Source of the DNA: Kibdelosporangium sp. MJ126-NF4
GTDB lineage: Bacteria > Actinomycetota > Actinomycetes > Mycobacteriales > Pseudonocardiaceae
Reading direction: 5' to 3'
NCBI RefSeq assembly: GCF_000826545.1
Contig: NZ_CDME01000014.1
Span: forward strand, 496,001 to 560,000
DNA: 64,000 nucleotides
Shown here piece after piece: positions 40,301 to 50,000 of the stretch. Every line of letters starts with the position of its first letter. The first letter of the stretch is position 1. A program made the position numbers and the translations under genes. The notes beneath the pieces were generated by a model. It saw only the letters and a program-made list of their open reading frames with translations, was not told where the DNA came from and did not search any database.

Positions 40301-43300
40301 TGTGTGCGGTACACGTCAGGCACGTGGTGCAGCAACGATTCGGTGTCCGTTGCGGAGAGTTTCACCTGGATGCTCCGAGCCGATCCCGCGGTGTTGCTCC
40401 CCGCTGCGTCGACAGGCAACTCGAAGTGCGTCGGGCTGGCGTTCCAGTACGCGATGTCGTCCTGGAATCCGCCTTCGGCCACGTGCTCGGCAAGGCGTCG
40501 GGTCCAGCCGCCGAACGGTGTGCTCGCCGATGGCAGGTCGACCGGTTGACCGGCGCGCGACTGCCGGTAGGCGGTCTCCAGGTCGGCGATCAGGATGCGC
40601 CACGACACCCCGTCCATGACCAGGTGGTGCACGGCGACGAACAGCTGTGTCCCGTTGAGGACGGCCTTGATCATCCGCCCCGCGGCGAGGTCGATGCCGT
40701 CACGCGTCTCCGGCGTCCCGACCTCGAACAGGGAAGCACCAGCACCGGGCACCTGTTGACCGTCGACAAACGACGTGGTCAGCGCGGGGTGATGTGCCAC
40801 GACCGCGTCGAATGCGGTCCGCAGCGCGGGAACGTCCACGTCCGGCTCGAGGTCGAGCAGAACGGACATGGTGTACTGCGCCAGTTCGCCGTGCGTGTCG
40901 AAGAACCAGCGCTGGATCGGGCCGAGCGGTGCGGGACCAGTCGGTTCCGGCACGAGAGTGTCTGCCGCCGAGGTGATCCGCACGCCGGTGGCGAGTTCCG
41001 CGATGGTCTGGTGCCGGAAGATGTCCAGTGACGTCAGGCGGATGCCGGACTGACGTGCCCGGGAGACCACCTGGATGCTCAGGATCGAGTCGCCGCCGAG
41101 GCCGAAGAAGTTGTCCTGGACGCCGATCGGGCCGGTACCGAGCACCTCCGACCAGATGCGGACCAGTTCCCGTTCGACCTCGGTACGCGGCGGCACGATG
41201 GTCCGGGTGGAGTCGCCGAGTTCGGGAACGGGCAGCGCGCGCCGGTCGACCTTCCCACTCGGGGTCAACGGCAGCTCGTCGAGCTCGACGAACACCGTCG
41301 GGATCATGTAGTCCGGCAGGATCCCTTTCAGCCAGCCGCGCAGGTCCAGTGCTCCGGCAGGGACGACGTACGCGACCAAACGCTTGTGCCCATCGTCGTT
41401 CCTCGCCACGACAACGGCTTCGGCCACGCCAGGATGGCGCAGCAGTGCTGCCTCGACCTCACCCGGCTCGATCCGGAAACCACGGATCTTGACCTGGTCG
41501 TCCGTGCGGCCGAGGTACTCCACTCCGGCATCGGTCCAGCGGGCGCGGTCGCCGGTGCGGTACATGCGTGTGCCGGGCTCGAACGGATTCGCCACGAACC
41601 GCTCCGCGGTGAGTCCGGGCCGGTTGAGGTAGCCGCGCGCGACCTGGGCGCCCACGAGGTACAACTCGCCCGGAACACCAACTGGTTGCGGGCGCATGCG
41701 CTCGTCCAGCACGTACGCGCAGAGGTTCCGCAACGGCTGCCCCACCACAGGCCGGTCACCGGTCACCGCGCAGGACAGAGCGTCCACTGTGCACTCGGTC
41801 GGGCCGTAGAAGTTGTACGCCCGCACGTCGGACGAGGCGAGCTGGCGCCACAGCGATTCGCCGAGCGCCTCGCCGCCCAACATGAGGATTCGGGCGTGGT
41901 CCAGCAGCCCGGCCGGGATCAACTGCTGCAGGAACGACGGCGTCAGGTCCATGAAGTCGATCCGCCTGGCGGCCACGTACGCCACGAGCGCTTCGGGATC
42001 GAGCCGCACCGACTCGTCGATGAGGTGCAGTTCGTGCCCGTCAGCCAGGAAGACCAAGCCTTCCAACGAGGTGTCGAACGAGAACACCGCGGTGAGCGCG
42101 ACCCGCATGTCCGCCGGGAACTCCACACGGTGGTTGACCAGAAGGTTCACCAGCTGCCGGTGTTCGACCACGACACCTTTCGGCTTGCCGGTCGAGCCGG
42201 ACGTGTAGATGACGTACGCCGCGTTGTCCGGAGTGGCCAGGGTGAACGGGTTGATCGGGTCCGTGTCCGGCTGGCCGGACAGGTCGGGCAACTCGGTCAC
42301 GACGACGACCGGCCGCGCGTCCTCGACGATCTCCGCGATCCGGTCGGCCGGTTGCTTGGGATCGATCGGCAGGTACACCGCACCTGTCTTGAACACCGCC
42401 ATGATCGCGGCGATCATCTCCGCGGTGCGTGGCAGTGCCAGCGCCACCACGCTTTCCGGCCCGGCGCCCTGGGAGATCAACCAGTGCGCGACGCGGTTGG
42501 CCCACGAGTTCAGCTCGGTGTACGTGAACTCCCGGTCCTGGAAAACGAGCGCTCGTTTATCCGGTGTGCGGCGGACCTGGGCCCGGAACATCGCCGGGTA
42601 GGTCATGTCCGGTACGGCCACCACCTCGCCGCGACCGTCGGGGACCTCGCCGAGCGGCAGGTCGGCGACAGGGACGTCCGGTGTGGCCGTCGCCGCGTCG
42701 AGCAGTGCCACCAGGTGTTCGGCCATCCGGCGGATCGTGGATACCTGGAACAGGTCCGTGTTGTATTCGAGCACGCCTTCGACACGGCCGTCGCGCTCAC
42801 GGAACTCGACGGTGATGTCGAAGTTGGACGCCCAGCGCGGCAGATCGACCTCGTCGACCCGCAGCCCCGGGAAGGCCGGAAGGGGCTTGTCGGCGTTCTG
42901 CAGCAACACCATCACGTCGAACAGCGGGTTGCGACTGAGGTCCCGCTCGGTGCGCACCAGTTGGTCGAACGGCACGGCGTCGTGCGCGAACGCGTCGAGT
43001 GCCGTGTCGCGCGCATCGGCCAGAAGCCCGGTGAAACTCCGCGACGAGTCTATTGTAGATCGTACGACGACGGTGTTGACAAAGAAGCCGACCAGTCGTT
43101 CCAGCTCGGTGCGGCCACGTCCGGAGGTGACGGTGCCGAGCGCGATGTCGTCCTGTCCGGCGTACCGGGCGAACAGGACCTGACACCCGGTGAGCAGCGC
43201 GGAGAACAAGGTGGTGTCGCCCGCTCTGGCCAGGTCGGCCAGCCTGGCGGTGAGCCCGGTGGGGATCGCGAACTGGTGCATCGCGCCCGCCGAGGTGCGC

Positions 43301-44028
43301 ACGGCGGGGCGTGGCCGGTCTGTCGGCAGTTCCAGCGGTGCGATTCCGTCGAGGCGTCGTTGCCAGTACTCAAGGTGCGACGACAGGTCCTGCTTCCTTT
43401 GCCACACCGCGAAGTCCGCGTACTGCAGTGATGGCTCCGGCAACACGCCACCCGCGTAGAGGACGCTCAGTTCGTCGGCGAGCACGCCCATCGACCAGCC
43501 GTCCACCACGATGTGGTGCGAACTCAACAGGAGAATATGCTCGATATCGGACAATCGAACGAGCACCGCGCGGAACAACGGCCCGTGTCGAATGTCGAAC
43601 GGCTTGCCGAACTCGGCCCGCAGCACCGCGTCCACATCAGCCGGTGCACAGTCGACGACAGCGAGGGGGAGATCGACGGCGGGGTGCACGATCTGCACAC
43701 CTTCGCCGTCGACCTCGTCGAACGTCGTCCGCATGGACTCGTGCCGCCGCGACAGCTCCTGAAGAGCCGCCGCCATCGCATCGACGTCCAACTGGCCGGT
43801 CAGGCGCAGCGCGAACGCACTGTTGTACTGTGTTCGACTCTCGTGGGTCTCATCCGGCTGGAACTCGCTGAGGAACCACAACCGCCGCTGGGAGAACGAC
43901 AACGGCAGTGGACCGCCACGGGCCGCACGGGGAATCGAATCGGACGTTCCCCCGCCCGCCAACCGCTTGCGCAGCGCTTCCCTGAGGTGTTCGGGCAGCG
44001 CGGAGATCCGGTCGGCTCTCGATGCCAT
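25327..44028 (-). CDS. Giant NRPS, five modules: C-A-T-E / C-A-T / C-A-T-E / C-A-T / C-A-T-E
   Basis: A 6233-residue peptide synthetase. Approximate domains: module 4 C 40-470, A 475-935, T ~980, E 1030-1440; module 5 C 1460, A 1870, T 2362; module 6 C 2415, A 2845, T 3333, E 3385; module 7 C 3820, A 4245, T 4747; module 8 C 4800, A 5243, T 5742, E 5795-6233. Every C has HHxxxDGW, every T has GGDSI and every E keeps HHxxxDG, EGHGRE and SRTxGWFT. A-domain pockets read DTEDMGFVD, DTEDSGFVD and DTEDMGFVD for modules 4-6 (three acidic positions, so basic residues), DAYWWGGTF for module 7 (valine) and DALLIGAVV for module 8. Condensation types alternate L-type and D-type in step with the E domains. 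There is no thioesterase after the last E. The terminal E carries a Cys-rich insert. Start ATG 44028 has GGAGGTGAG upstream, 3 bases after the upstream NRPS. Confidence 0.95.
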   Translation of the reverse strand: MASRADRISALPEHLREALRKRLAGGGTSDSIPRAARGGPLPLSFSQRRLWFLSEFQPDETHESRTQYNSAFALRLTGQLDVDAMAAALQELSRRHESMRTTFDEVDGEGVQIVHPAVDLPLAVVDCAPADVDAVLRAEFGKPFDIRHGPLFRAVLVRLSDIEHILLLSSHHIVVDGWSMGVLADELSVLYAGGVLPEPSLQYADFAVWQRKQDLSSHLEYWQRRLDGIAPLELPTDRPRPAVRTSAGAMHQFAIPTGLTARLADLARAGDTTLFSALLTGCQVLFARYAGQDDIALGTVTSGRGRTELERLVGFFVNTVVVRSTIDSSRSFTGLLADARDTALDAFAHDAVPFDQLVRTERDLSRNPLFDVMVLLQNADKPLPAFPGLRVDEVDLPRWASNFDITVEFRERDGRVEGVLEYNTDLFQVSTIRRMAEHLVALLDAATATPDVPVADLPLGEVPDGRGEVVAVPDMTYPAMFRAQVRRTPDKRALVFQDREFTYTELNSWANRVAHWLISQGAGPESVVALALPRTAEMIAAIMAVFKTGAVYLPIDPKQPADRIAEIVEDARPVVVVTELPDLSGQPDTDPINPFTLATPDNAAYVIYTSGSTGKPKGVVVEHRQLVNLLVNHRVEFPADMRVALTAVFSFDTSLEGLVFLADGHELHLIDESVRLDPEALVAYVAARRIDFMDLTPSFLQQLIPAGLLDHARILMLGGEALGESLWRQLASSDVRAYNFYGPTECTVDALSCAVTGDRPVVGQPLRNLCAYVLDERMRPQPVGVPGELYLVGAQVARGYLNRPGLTAERFVANPFEPGTRMYRTGDRARWTDAGVEYLGRTDDQVKIRGFRIEPGEVEAALLRHPGVAEAVVVARNDDGHKRLVAYVVPAGALDLRGWLKGILPDYMIPTVFVELDELPLTPSGKVDRRALPVPELGDSTRTIVPPRTEVERELVRIWSEVLGTGPIGVQDNFFGLGGDSILSIQVVSRARQSGIRLTSLDIFRHQTIAELATGVRITSAADTLVPEPTGPAPLGPIQRWFFDTHGELAQYTMSVLLDLEPDVDVPALRTAFDAVVAHHPALTTSFVDGQQVPGAGASLFEVGTPETRDGIDLAAGRMIKAVLNGTQLFVAVHHLVMDGVSWRILIADLETAYRQSRAGQPVDLPSASTPFGGWTRRLAEHVAEGGFQDDIAYWNASPTHFELPVDAAGSNTAGSARSIQVKLSATDTESLLHHVPDVYRTQVNEVLLSALGRVLAQWTGRDEVAIAVEGHGREEIFDDVDLSRTIGWFTTQFPVVLRLPGEDWGDTLKSVKEQLRAVPHRGLSYEALKYLGGQAFGELPRICFNYHGTFDLAAGAGLVRGRRESPGQDVAENEPRTYLLDVTGLVEAGELTLTWEYSPEVHDEHTVGMLAERYLGALRAIIEHCASPDTGGRTPSDFPLVKLTQQQVDRLGPTVEDVYPLTPLQAGMLFHSLVEPDSYVDEIEIVLDGVTDPQALGAAWQRVVDRTPVLRTSVRWEDVDQPVQVVHRDVGVPVTYGKPRPGGFDLTRPPLTRIAIEPLSSDRVRLTWTSHHILLDGWSTAQVFAEVCEEYRGAPAIARRPFRDYLRWLGAQDHAAAQEYWRDLLSDVDGKTPLPYDRQPQEAHQAESTESVTLTIPAVRLREFAQGNGLTVNTIVQGAWALLIGRHSGRSDVVFGTTVSGRPAELAGVESMVGMFINTVPARVDVSGSRTVPDWLRDLQSAQSESRRHDFVSLARIQSGGQLFDSVVVFENYPLSDATTEPRVVGVHATDNTTFPLTLSAHVDDQLHLDLAYDPKLFDRRTVQRMAERLDVIITSLDPAVLLDQVPWMPQGEQELVLNLGAGATLDVPDLTYPEIFREQATRTPDRTALVFREDRYTYTELNAHANRLAHWLIAQGAGHEQVVALKMPRTADMITAILAVFKAGAVYLPVDRDLPQSRVDVMIADASPVVVLDSLPELDGWSDAEPTPPQAHHAAYTIYTSGSTGLPKGVVVEQRGLANLVANHRSVFPPDMRVALTAAFSFDTSLEGLVLLAVGNELHLIDDDVRRDPVELVRYVADNRIDFLDLTPSYLRQMIPAGLLDHARVLSIGGEALDRSLWQQLADVDAYNFYGPTEATVDTVSCRITGDQPVIGHALANQAAYVLDSRMSPVPTGVPGELYLAGSQLARGYLNRPGLTADRFVANPFAPGRMYRTGDLVRWTDSGLEYLGRTDDQVKIRGFRIEPREIEARLAGHPAVAAAAVIARGGRLIAYVVGRTEGLRAHLAELLPDYMVPAAFVPLAELPLTTSGKLDKRALPEPDFSTAEGYVEPIGRGETAVAEIWADVLGAERVGAQDNFFELGGDSILSITVVSRLRAEFGVQLSPRVVFQNPTVADLAAVIPLVGHEEQIPRASRDVVPLSFAQQRLWFLDQFEPDSAEYITPTVLRLRGELDMDRLNRALTGLVERHESLRTTFQAETQVIHPPMAIEAPVIEVASEDLDRVLAVESRKPFDLGAGPLFRVSVLRMSDEDHVLVLSLHHIITDGWSTGVLAQDLSALYNGSPLDEVPVQYADFAAWQRDRLSEPVLSGQLDYWRRTLDAIEPLELPTDRPRPPVFTSAGAMTEFVVPAEVAVLLREIARSKDCTLFMALVAACQALLARYSGQRDITIGTVASGRERAELDQVVGFFVNTLVLRSTVDMTVEFDELLGSVRDTVLNAFANQEVPFERVVDAVQPVRDTSRNPLFDVMILLQNTPDSLPRLDGLTVEEVTVPVVSAACDLTFEFEERDGELLGAVEYNTDLFDPETIKRMVGHLNELLAGLTGQRRSAELLVADDRIPTTALPVADATYPELFESQVVRTPDRTALVFQDEVYTFAELNARANRLAHWLIAQGAGPEQVVALALPRTPDMIVAILAVFKAGAVYLPLDPALPAERRDFIGADVDPLLILDHIPESEDTTDPVTALRSDHAAYVIYTSGSTGKPKGVVVEHRQLVNLVANHRAEFPPDMRVALTAAFSFDTSLEGLVLLASGHELHLIDDDVRRDTDALVSYVASRHIDFLDLTPSFLRQLIPAGLLDHVRVLMLGGEALDVSLWKQLRDVQAYNFYGPTECTVDALSCRVVGDRPVIGLPLRNLRAYILDDWLQPVPEGVPGELYLAGPQVARGYLNRPGLTASRFLADPFEPGRMYRTGDRVRWGPAGVEFLGRTDDQVKIRGFRIEPGEVEARLLDRPEVRAAAVIVRDNKLVAYVVGSTAGLREYLGETVPDYLVPSAFVELDQLPLTISGKLDRRALPDPEFTVDASRAPGTPTEQVLADIWAEVFDVPAVGVEDNFFALGGDSILSIQVVSRARQAGLKLTSKDVFLHQTIARLAAVTTEAAAPQATEITGPAPLTPIQHWFFANGAPRHFTMSMVIDLVDDVDEAALRAALGAVVDRHEALRTRFFSENGEWRQDVGPAVDFFSQAGEGSRDEIALAAQSSVDYEQGPLLRVILFPGPTLFLTVHHLAIDGVSWRILLADLETAYHQVVAGQAVELGSSSTSFRHWAHRLTEHAQSGGFADSGVYWETVPTGIPVDRQGPNTAASARTVQVRLSRDETSALLHDVPGVYRTQVNDVLLSALGRALARWTGRDEVAVTLEGHGREEVFDDVDVSRTVGWFTTQFPVTLRVPGTDWGRTLKSVKEQLRAVPHRGLSYEALKYLGRKTVGDLPEVCFNYHGQWGGSEQEGLYRGTGPGIGADVAPDHDRGFLVDITGAIEDGELRLDWEYSDNIHNQDTIHAVAEDVRTALREIIEHCGQSEGGYTPSDFPLVDLTQDQLDQLGPDVEDIYPLTPLQAGMLFHSLTDNHAYFNETRLRLTGITDVQRLIDAWQATVDAHPILRTSALWHGVDHPLQIVHKNVTLPVNTEHQLDVTTAPMMSLAITPQPDNQVDLVWTCHHMLLDGWSNAQVFTEVIERYAGQHTPVARRPFSDYLDWLARQDTDEADRHWRTVLAGIEAPTPLPFDRQPRASHQSESCSAVSISVTSDRLHDVARRRGLTVNTLVQGAWALLLSRYSRERDVLFGTTVSGRPAELPGVESMIGMFINTVPTRITVDDRQPLARWLAEIQQAQAESRRFEFSALSRTHSLSEVRSGAPLFDSMVAFENYPIGEESIPGAPDVEELDGIDTTNFPLTVRAYLDEQLHIELAYDPNLFDATTIERMATRLRLLVAAMPDALDQPVHDLPWMTDTEQERLLAEWTGPVTGVPEVSIPDFFAAQVERTPDAPAVDTLTYQELNTRANRVAHQLRVQPDERVGVLMERSTDLVVALVGIAKSGGAALPLDSRAPLDRLRSLLVEAGVSVLVTDESWQAVAKQIHSGTTVQINPDGPVHDPGIRVHPDQLAYVMYTSGSTGKPKGVAVRHRDVVALTQEQRLRDHERVLFHSPQAFDASTYEIWVPLLNGGSVIVAPPGEVDTALIRRMVTDRGVTALWLTVGLFRMVAADDPDCLDGVREVWTGGEAVPASAIRRVRAACPDLTVVDGYGPTETTTFATCHPVDHITDSVPIGRPLDNTRTYVLDDRLRPVPAGVPGELYIAGAGVARGYLDRPGLTAQRFVADPFVPSERMYRTGDVVRWTGVLEYLGRTDDQVKIRGFRIEPGEVAAVLAAHPSVTDIAVIARDKKLLAYVVPEVDPALRDFATRMLPDYLVPSAFVGLAVLPLTSNGKLDHRALPDPTVEQIGYVEPGTAVEQAIAEIWADLLGVDRVGAQDNFFELGGDSILSIRVISRIRAVLGADISARAVFDTPTVAGLAAGIARDSATTIPVLPRNGSLPLSYAQQRLWFLHEFDPDSTEYVTPLAVRLHGELDRDALARALNRLVDRHESLRTTFDSVDGKGVQVVHASREIPLSVVDTSDPEQALVAESRVPFDLTTGPLLRARLLRIAPDEHVLGLIMHHIVTDGWSGGVLMRDLAELYRAELTGIPADLPELPIQYADFAAWQREQDTSRQLDYWRRRLDGVEPLQVPTDRPRPPVHTDNGDIVEFDVSRQTADRLKMPDSTLFMALVAACQLVLRRWSGQDDIAVGTVTSGRQRAELEQLTGFFVNTLVLRSTVADTGTFAGFVGEVRETVLEAFAHQDVPFEHIVDAVQPDRDTSRTPLFQVMVVLQNTPDSAVNLPGLTAEDVDLPVVTASFDLTCEFRETSEGLRGIITYNTDLFDTATVRRFTEHLAMVLEAAAADPHRPLDHLPTLTSSEQDQFAAWNDTARDITPMTFPELVEAQVARTPDATALVHDDGSMTYAELNARANRLAHRLVEGGAAPERIVAVMLPRSVDIIVAELAVAKTGAAFLPVDPAYPQARIDFMLADADPVLVLTSAQDCAGDSGNLTVDRRLEHPAYVIYTSGSTGRPKGVVVSHAGLASFTAAQRAHYDVRPGDRVLEFSSPSFDASVLELCMSLPVGASLVVPPPGPLLGEHLAEVLRDKRVTHALIPPAALATLPEEPLPDFRCLIVGGDACSAELVARWSTGRRMINAYGPTESTVVTSWSSPLTPGGGAPPIGRPIWNTQVHVLDARLRPVPIGVAGELYVSGLGLARGYLKRPGLTAERFVANPSGDGSRMYRTGDLVRWTTSGELEFLGRADDQVKIRGFRIELGEVESALRTHPSVRSCVAVVREDNGHKRLVAYTVPEVPADVRDFLGRSLPEYLIPAAFVALDDLPVSPNGKVDRSALPTPEIAADEGYVAPSGPVETALAAIWADVLGLPKVGVHDSFFKLGGDSILSIQVVARARQAGLRVATKDVFLHQTIASMAPLVTVIETTDDDRAPVVGPVPLTPIQRWFFAERHGNPHHFNQSHLVELTSEVDLDALRAAIGALLVHHDALRMRFAHADGVWTQENAPVTAVDVLQVVQDGDREAIADSVHASFDLGTGPLLKAVLFDGPQPHLLVVVHHLVVDGVSWRVLLDDLDTAYHQVLRGDPIDLGAKTTSFRDWAHRLAEHVDSGGLDQEIAFWSGVRVIDLPVDNPPSACNQCGLCCAEGTEGGLRCAACGGVESVGMLLSAEDTGALLRGAPTAYRTGLHDVLLAACTWALSERADGDLVSIDLEGHGREDILDDVDLSRTVGWFTSMFPVSVAVPNGSWRDIVKAVRRQLRAVPRNGFGYGPLRYLTDRLPPTPRPQVSFNYLGQFDSGGADTATRLYRAVKTSIGREQDESAQPEHLIDIVGEVGDGRLGFTWYFRTDAYRRGTVEAMVDRFSHALRAMAEECR
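25986..26036. repeat. Two 21-bp direct repeats, 30-base period, inside the last epimerase domain
   Basis: Copies at 25986-26006 and 26016-26036 differ at 2 of 21 positions; the shared core on the plus strand is AAGGCCAC preceded by CCGCGCAAC. Each copy, with flanks, contains the near-palindrome CGAAGG-TGG-CCTTCG or its relative. The segment encodes about 20 extra residues (~5996-6017 of the NRPS) with six cysteines that the other three E domains lack at this place. The reading frame stays open. It looks like a short dispersed intergenic-type repeat that entered the gene. Confidence 0.75.
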
Positions 44029-44031
44029 GGA

Positions 44032-47000
44032 TCACTCACCTCCAGCGGCGATACGCTCGAGCTCGCGCAGGATGTGTTCCTCGACTGTTTCGGCCAGCGC
44101 TTGCACCGTCTGTGCGGTCATCACGTCCCTGGGTGTCAGCGACACGTCGAATGCCGTGTTGGTGCGCGCGGAGATCAGCACGCTCTGAATGGAATCGCCG
44201 CCGAGGTCGAAGAAGTTGTCGGCGACGCCGATCCGGTCGACTCCCAGCACCGCGGACCAGATCTCGGCCACGGCCTTCTCGGTGTCGGTGCGCGGCGCCA
44301 CATGGTCGACGCGCGTGGTCTGGCTCCAGTCGGGAGCGGGCAGCGCGCTCCGGTCAAGCTTTCCGTTGCTGGTCAACGGCAACCGGTCGAGCACGACGAA
44401 CGCGGCCGGGACCATGTAGTCCGGCAGGCGGCTCGCCGCCAGCGAGCGAAGCCCGTCGACATCGACCTGACCGTCGGCCGGGACGACGTAGGCCACGAGG
44501 TGCTTGCGGTCCCGGTCGGACCGCGCCACCACCACGGCGGACGCGACACTCGGATGTCCAGTGAGGACAGTCTCGATCTCACCGGGTTCGATGCGGAAAC
44601 CCCGGACCTTGACCTGGTGGTCGGCTCGCCCGACGTACTCGAGCGTCCCGTCCGGACGCCTGCGCACGACGTCACCGGTCTGGTACATCCGGGCGCCGTC
44701 CGAACCGAACGGATCGGGCATGAACCGGTTGGCCGTCAGGCCCGGTTTGCCGAAGTAGCCGCGTGCGACGCCCGCGCCGCCGATGTACAGCTCACCGGCC
44801 GCACCGACGGGCATCGGACGCAGGCTGCCGTCCAGGACATAGGCCCTGGCGTTGGACACCGGGCGGCCGATCGTCGGCATCTCGGCGCCGTCGGAGTGCC
44901 AGGCGGTCGCGTACACGGTGGCTTCGGTGGGGCCGTAGGCGTTGACGACCTTCGCCTGCGGAACCGCTTCGCGCAGCGCGGTGAACACGCGTGTCGGCAG
45001 TGCTTCACCGGCCAGGACGAGGACGTCCGCGTCGACACGCAGGCCCGGTCCTTCCAGGAGGTTCGCGAACACCGACGGGACACCGCTGGCGAGGCTGCCC
45101 TGCCACGGCTGCTCCGCCAGCACCAACAGGTCCTGGACCAGTTCGATGCTGCCACCGGACATCAGCGGCGCGAAGATCTCGAACACCGACACGTCGAAGT
45201 TCAGCGAGGTCGACGCCAGCACGTGCGACAGGTCGCCGACGTTGGCCGCCGCCCAGTGCATCAGGTTGACCGCGCTGCGGTGCGACACCATGACGCCTTT
45301 GGGACGCCCGGTCGATCCTGAGGTATGGATCACGTAAGCGAGGTGGTCGGGTCGTTGCGGCTCGATCCGCTCCTCGTCGGTCACGTTGTCGCACGGCAGC
45401 GCCGGGTCGCGTATCACCTCCGTCAGCACACAGATGGGTTTCACGTCGGCGAGGATCATGTCCTGGCGGTCGGGTGGGTACGCGGGGTCGACCGGCACGT
45501 ACCCGCCGCCTGCTTTGAGGACCGCCAGTGCCGCGACGACCATGTCGGGTGTCCGTGGCAGGGACAGTGCCACTGTCCTTTCCGGACCTACACCTTGGGC
45601 GATCAGCCCGCGTGCCACCTGGTTGGCGCGCGCGTTCAGCTCGGCGTAGGTCAGGTCGCCGTCCGTGTGGCGCACGGCCACCGTGTCGGGTGTCCTGGCT
45701 ACTTGGTGCTGGAACATCTGTGCCAGCGTGATCTCCGGGACGTCGTCACCGGTGTCGTTCCACGACTCGATCTCCGCGCTTTCGGTCGCGGTCAGGATCG
45801 ACAGCTCACCCAGCCTGCGGTCGGGATCGCCAACCAGTTGGTCGAGGAGTACGCCGAGGTGCTCGCTAATCCGCTCGACCGTGTTCTCGTCGAAGCGGTC
45901 CCGCTCGAACCCGAGCACGATCTTCAACCGCCTGCCCGGGTAGATCGTGGCGCTGAGCGAGTAGTTGGTCGCCTCGATCGCGGTCATGTCCGTGATCCGC
46001 AGCCCGTGCATCGAGTCCGCCGGGTAGTTCTCGAAAACGAGGATGCTGTCGAACAGCTCGACGCCGCCGGGAACGCCGCTGCACGCCTGCAGCCGGGACA
46101 GCGGCAGGTGTTCGAACTGCCTGGCCTCGGTCTGCTGCTCCTGCAGTGCCCGCAGCCAGTCCGCGACCGTCGCCGTGGAGTCCACATCGGACCTTACCGG
46201 CAGGGTGTTGATGAGGATCCCGGTGATGCCGTCGGGCAGGTCCGCCGGGCGCCCGGACACGGTCGCGCCGAAACACACGTCACGCTGGCCGCTGTAGCGC
46301 GACAGCAACACCGCCCAGACGCCTTGGATGACGGTGTTCAGAGTCAGCCTGTGCCGCTTGGCGAACTCGTAGAGCTTCGCCGAGGCCGACTCGTCGAGTT
46401 CGAACGGCACCCGTGCGGCGGACCGAGGAGCACGTGAGGACACGCGGTCGTACGGAAGCGGTGTCGGAGCGTGGAAGTCGCCGAGCACGCGGCGCCAGTA
46501 CTCCTCAGCCGGACGGTCGTCGCGGCCGCGCAACCATTCGACGTAGTCGCGGAACGGCGGCCGGTCGGGCACCTCCGCTCCGGTGTAGCGGGCGAAAACG
46601 TCGTTGAGGACCTGGAAGACGCTCCAGCCGTCGAGCAGGACGTGGTGGAAGGTCCACAGCACGCGGACCTCGTCACCGGGCAGCCGGGCCAGGGTGATCC
46701 GCATCAGCGGAGCCTTGGCCAGGTCGATGCCCTGTGCGCGGTCCTTTGCCAGGAGGCTCCGCAGCGCCCGTGCCCGGCGCGCCTCGTCGTATCGCGACCA
46801 GTCGAGCAGGGTCACCGGCGGCACCGCGTCGTCGCGGACGACCTGCAGCGGCTCGTCGACGCCCTGCCACACGATCGAACTGCGCAGCACCGGGGTGTTG
46901 CCGACCACGTACTGCCACGCCCTGGCAAGGCGCATCGCGTTGGTCACACCACTGAGGACGAACGTGGTCTGCTGGAAGTAGGTTCCCTCGTCCGGTTCGG

Positions 47001-50000
47001 ACAGGTCGTGGAACACCATCCCCGCCTGCATCGGTGTCAGCGGGTACATGTCTGCCGCGTTCGCGCCGATGCGGTCGACCTGGTCCTGGGTCAGATCGGT
47101 CAGGGGGAAGTCCGACGGTGTCCGGCCGCCGCCCGGTGCGCGGGTGATCTGCCGCAGGGCCGCCACCAGCTCGTCCGACAGTGTCTCCATCGTGGTGGTG
47201 GTGTGCACGTTGGCCGAGTAGAACCACGTCAGCTCCAGGCAGCCGCGCTCGACTTTGCCGACCAGGTCGATCAGGTGGTAGCGGTGGTGCGCCGGGCTTG
47301 CGTCCAGGTCGAGGCCGCCGATCCCGCGATAGAGCTCGCCCTGTGGCCAGTCCATCCTGCCCAGGTAGTTGAAGCTGACCTGCGGATGCAGCCGCTGGCC
47401 GAGCACCCCGTAGGACAAACCGTTGCGCGGCACGGCACGCAGCTGTTCCTTCACCGATTTGAGCGTGTCCGCCCACTCGTTCTCCGGCACGTGCAGCGCG
47501 ACCGGGAACATCGTGGTGAACCAGCCGACGGTCCTGGACAGGTCGGCGCCGCCGAACTCCTCCCGGCCGTGGCCTTCGAGGTCGATCAGCACGTCGTCGC
47601 GGCCCGCCCACCGGCCCAGCACACGGCTGACAGCGCTGAGCAGCACGTCGTTGGCTCGTGTGTGGTACCGCTTCGGCAGTTCACGCAGCAGTGCTTCGGT
47701 TTCCCGCTCGGTGAGCCTGGTCGTGACCGACCGGGTGCTCGCGACCGTGTTGGGCCCGTCGCCGTCCACCGGTAGCGGACCGGGATCGGTGACGGCGTTC
47801 CAGTAGTCCGCGTCGGCACTGAAATCGCTCCCAGCCAGGAGCCGCGACCAGTCCAGGAAGGAGGTCGTCTTCGCGCCGAGGTCGATCGTTTCGCCGCGAA
47901 TCACCTGCTGGTACGCGGTGTTGAGGTCCTCAAGGAGGATCCGCCACGACACGCCGTCCACGACGAGGTGGTGCACAGCGATCAGCACTGTCGTCCGGTC
48001 GATCAGGATCGCTTTGAGCATCGGGCCGGACGCGAGGTCGATGCCGTTGCCGACCAGGATGCGGTCCTGCGTCCGGGCGACACGCTGAATCCGTTGCCCG
48101 TCGGCGGTCTCGAACCGCGTCCGCAGAGCGTCGTGGTGCTCGAACAGCGCCACGGCCGCCTTTTCCAGCGCTTCGGGATCGTAGTCGGCGACCAGTTCGA
48201 TGACGAGGGACTGGTTGAAGTGCTCCGGATCGACCGGGTGGTTGTCGAAGAACCACCGCTGGATCGGCGTCAGCGGCGCCACACCGACAACCGGCCCCTG
48301 TTCCACTTCGGTGACCTGCTCCGCACCGGCCACTGTGGCCAGTGCGGCGACGGTCTGGCGTTCGAAGATGTCCTTGGCGGTGACCGTGATCCCGGCCTGT
48401 TTGGCCTTGGTGACCACACGGATCGCCAGGATCGAGTCGCCACCGAGCTCGAAGAAGTTGTCGCGGACGCCGACCTTCGGCACGCCGAGCACCTCGGCGA
48501 AGATCTCCACGAGCGTCGCCTCGACCGGTGTCCGCGCGGCGACGTACCCGCCCGGCGACGGCGCCGCCTGCCGCGCGACGACGGTCGGCCGTGGGCCGAG
48601 CTCGCCGACAAGGCGGTCCGGGTCTGTGACGACCGCGTCCAGCAGCTCGCGCAGCCAGGTCGAGAAGCGTTCGATCGTGGCCGCCTCGAACAGGTCCTTG
48701 TCGTATTCCAGGACCAGGAGCAGTTCGTCGCCGCGTGGCCAGAACTCGACGACCAGGTCGAACCGGGCGTACGGCCTCGGCAGGTCGTACGGTCGCACGC
48801 GCAGGCTCTCGACTGTGCGCGGCCGCGCGATCTCGTTGTGCAGCACCACGACGGCGTGCAGCCGGTCCGTGTCGAGCTGGTCGAACGGAACGTCCTCGTT
48901 GGCGAACGCCTCCAGGACGGTCGCGCGGACCTGGGTGACGAAGTCGGCGAACCGCGCACTGGGGTCCACATCGGACCTGAGGACCAGTGTGTTGACGAAG
49001 AACCCGGCGACACCGTCCAGTTCGGTGCGGTGGCGGCCGGAACTCACGCTGCCGATGGCGATGTCGCGTTCTCCCGTCCAGCCGGACAGCAGGACGTTCA
49101 CCGCGGCGGCCAGCGTCGTGAACAGTGTCGTGCCGTGCGCCTGGCCCATCCGCGTCAGCCGTCGCACGAGGTCCGCGTCCAGTGTGCTCCGGTGCACCGC
49201 GCCCGACGGGCCGGGCCGCGCGGTGCGGGGGCGGTCGACGGGCAGCCGCAGCGGCCGCATCCCGGCCAGTTTCCGTTTCCAGTAAGCCAGTTGGCCGCCG
49301 ACATCACGACCACGCTGCCACACCGCGAAGTCGGCGTACTGGATCGGCAACGACGGCAGGTCCCTGTCGCCCGCGTACGCCGACCACAGCTCGTCGAGCA
49401 GCACGTCGACCGACCAGCCGTCGGTGATGATGTGGTGCTGGCACAGCACAAGCACGTGCTCGTCCGCGCCGAGTCGAACCAGGACGGCCCGTGACAGCGG
49501 TCCGCGGCGCAGGTCGAACGGTCGCCCGAGTTCGGTCTCCACGCAGGCGAGCGAATCGCTGACGTACAGCGGGATCTCACTGTCCGCGCCGATCACCTGC
49601 ACCGGGGCGCCATGCGTGGTGTCGAACGTGGTCCGCAGGATCTCGTGCCGGTCCACCAGCACGGCCAGCGCGGACCGCAGCCGCTCGACGTCGACACACC
49701 CGGTGATCCGGACGCCGATCGCGGTGTTGTTGCCCGCACCGACCAGGTCGTCCTGGAGCCACAGCCGGTGCTGGGCCGGGGAAAGCGGATACACGTGACC
49801 GCGTTCGACCCGCTTGATCGGCTCGGCGGCCACCGCGTCCGGCACGAGAACGGCGAGCGCGGCGACTGTCCTGGCGTTGAACACCGCGTGCGCGGGCAGC
49901 TCGACGCCCAGGTCGGTGCGGATCCGGGCGAGGACACGGCTGCTGAGGATGGAGTCACCACCGAGCAGGCCGAAGTCGTCCTCGATCCCGACCTGGCCGA

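Noticed and set aside
25327..44028. Repeated blocks of similar sequence along the NRPS as a tandem-repeat element
   Set aside because: They are the expected repetition of C, A, T and E domains; only the short insert at 25986-26036 is not explained this way.
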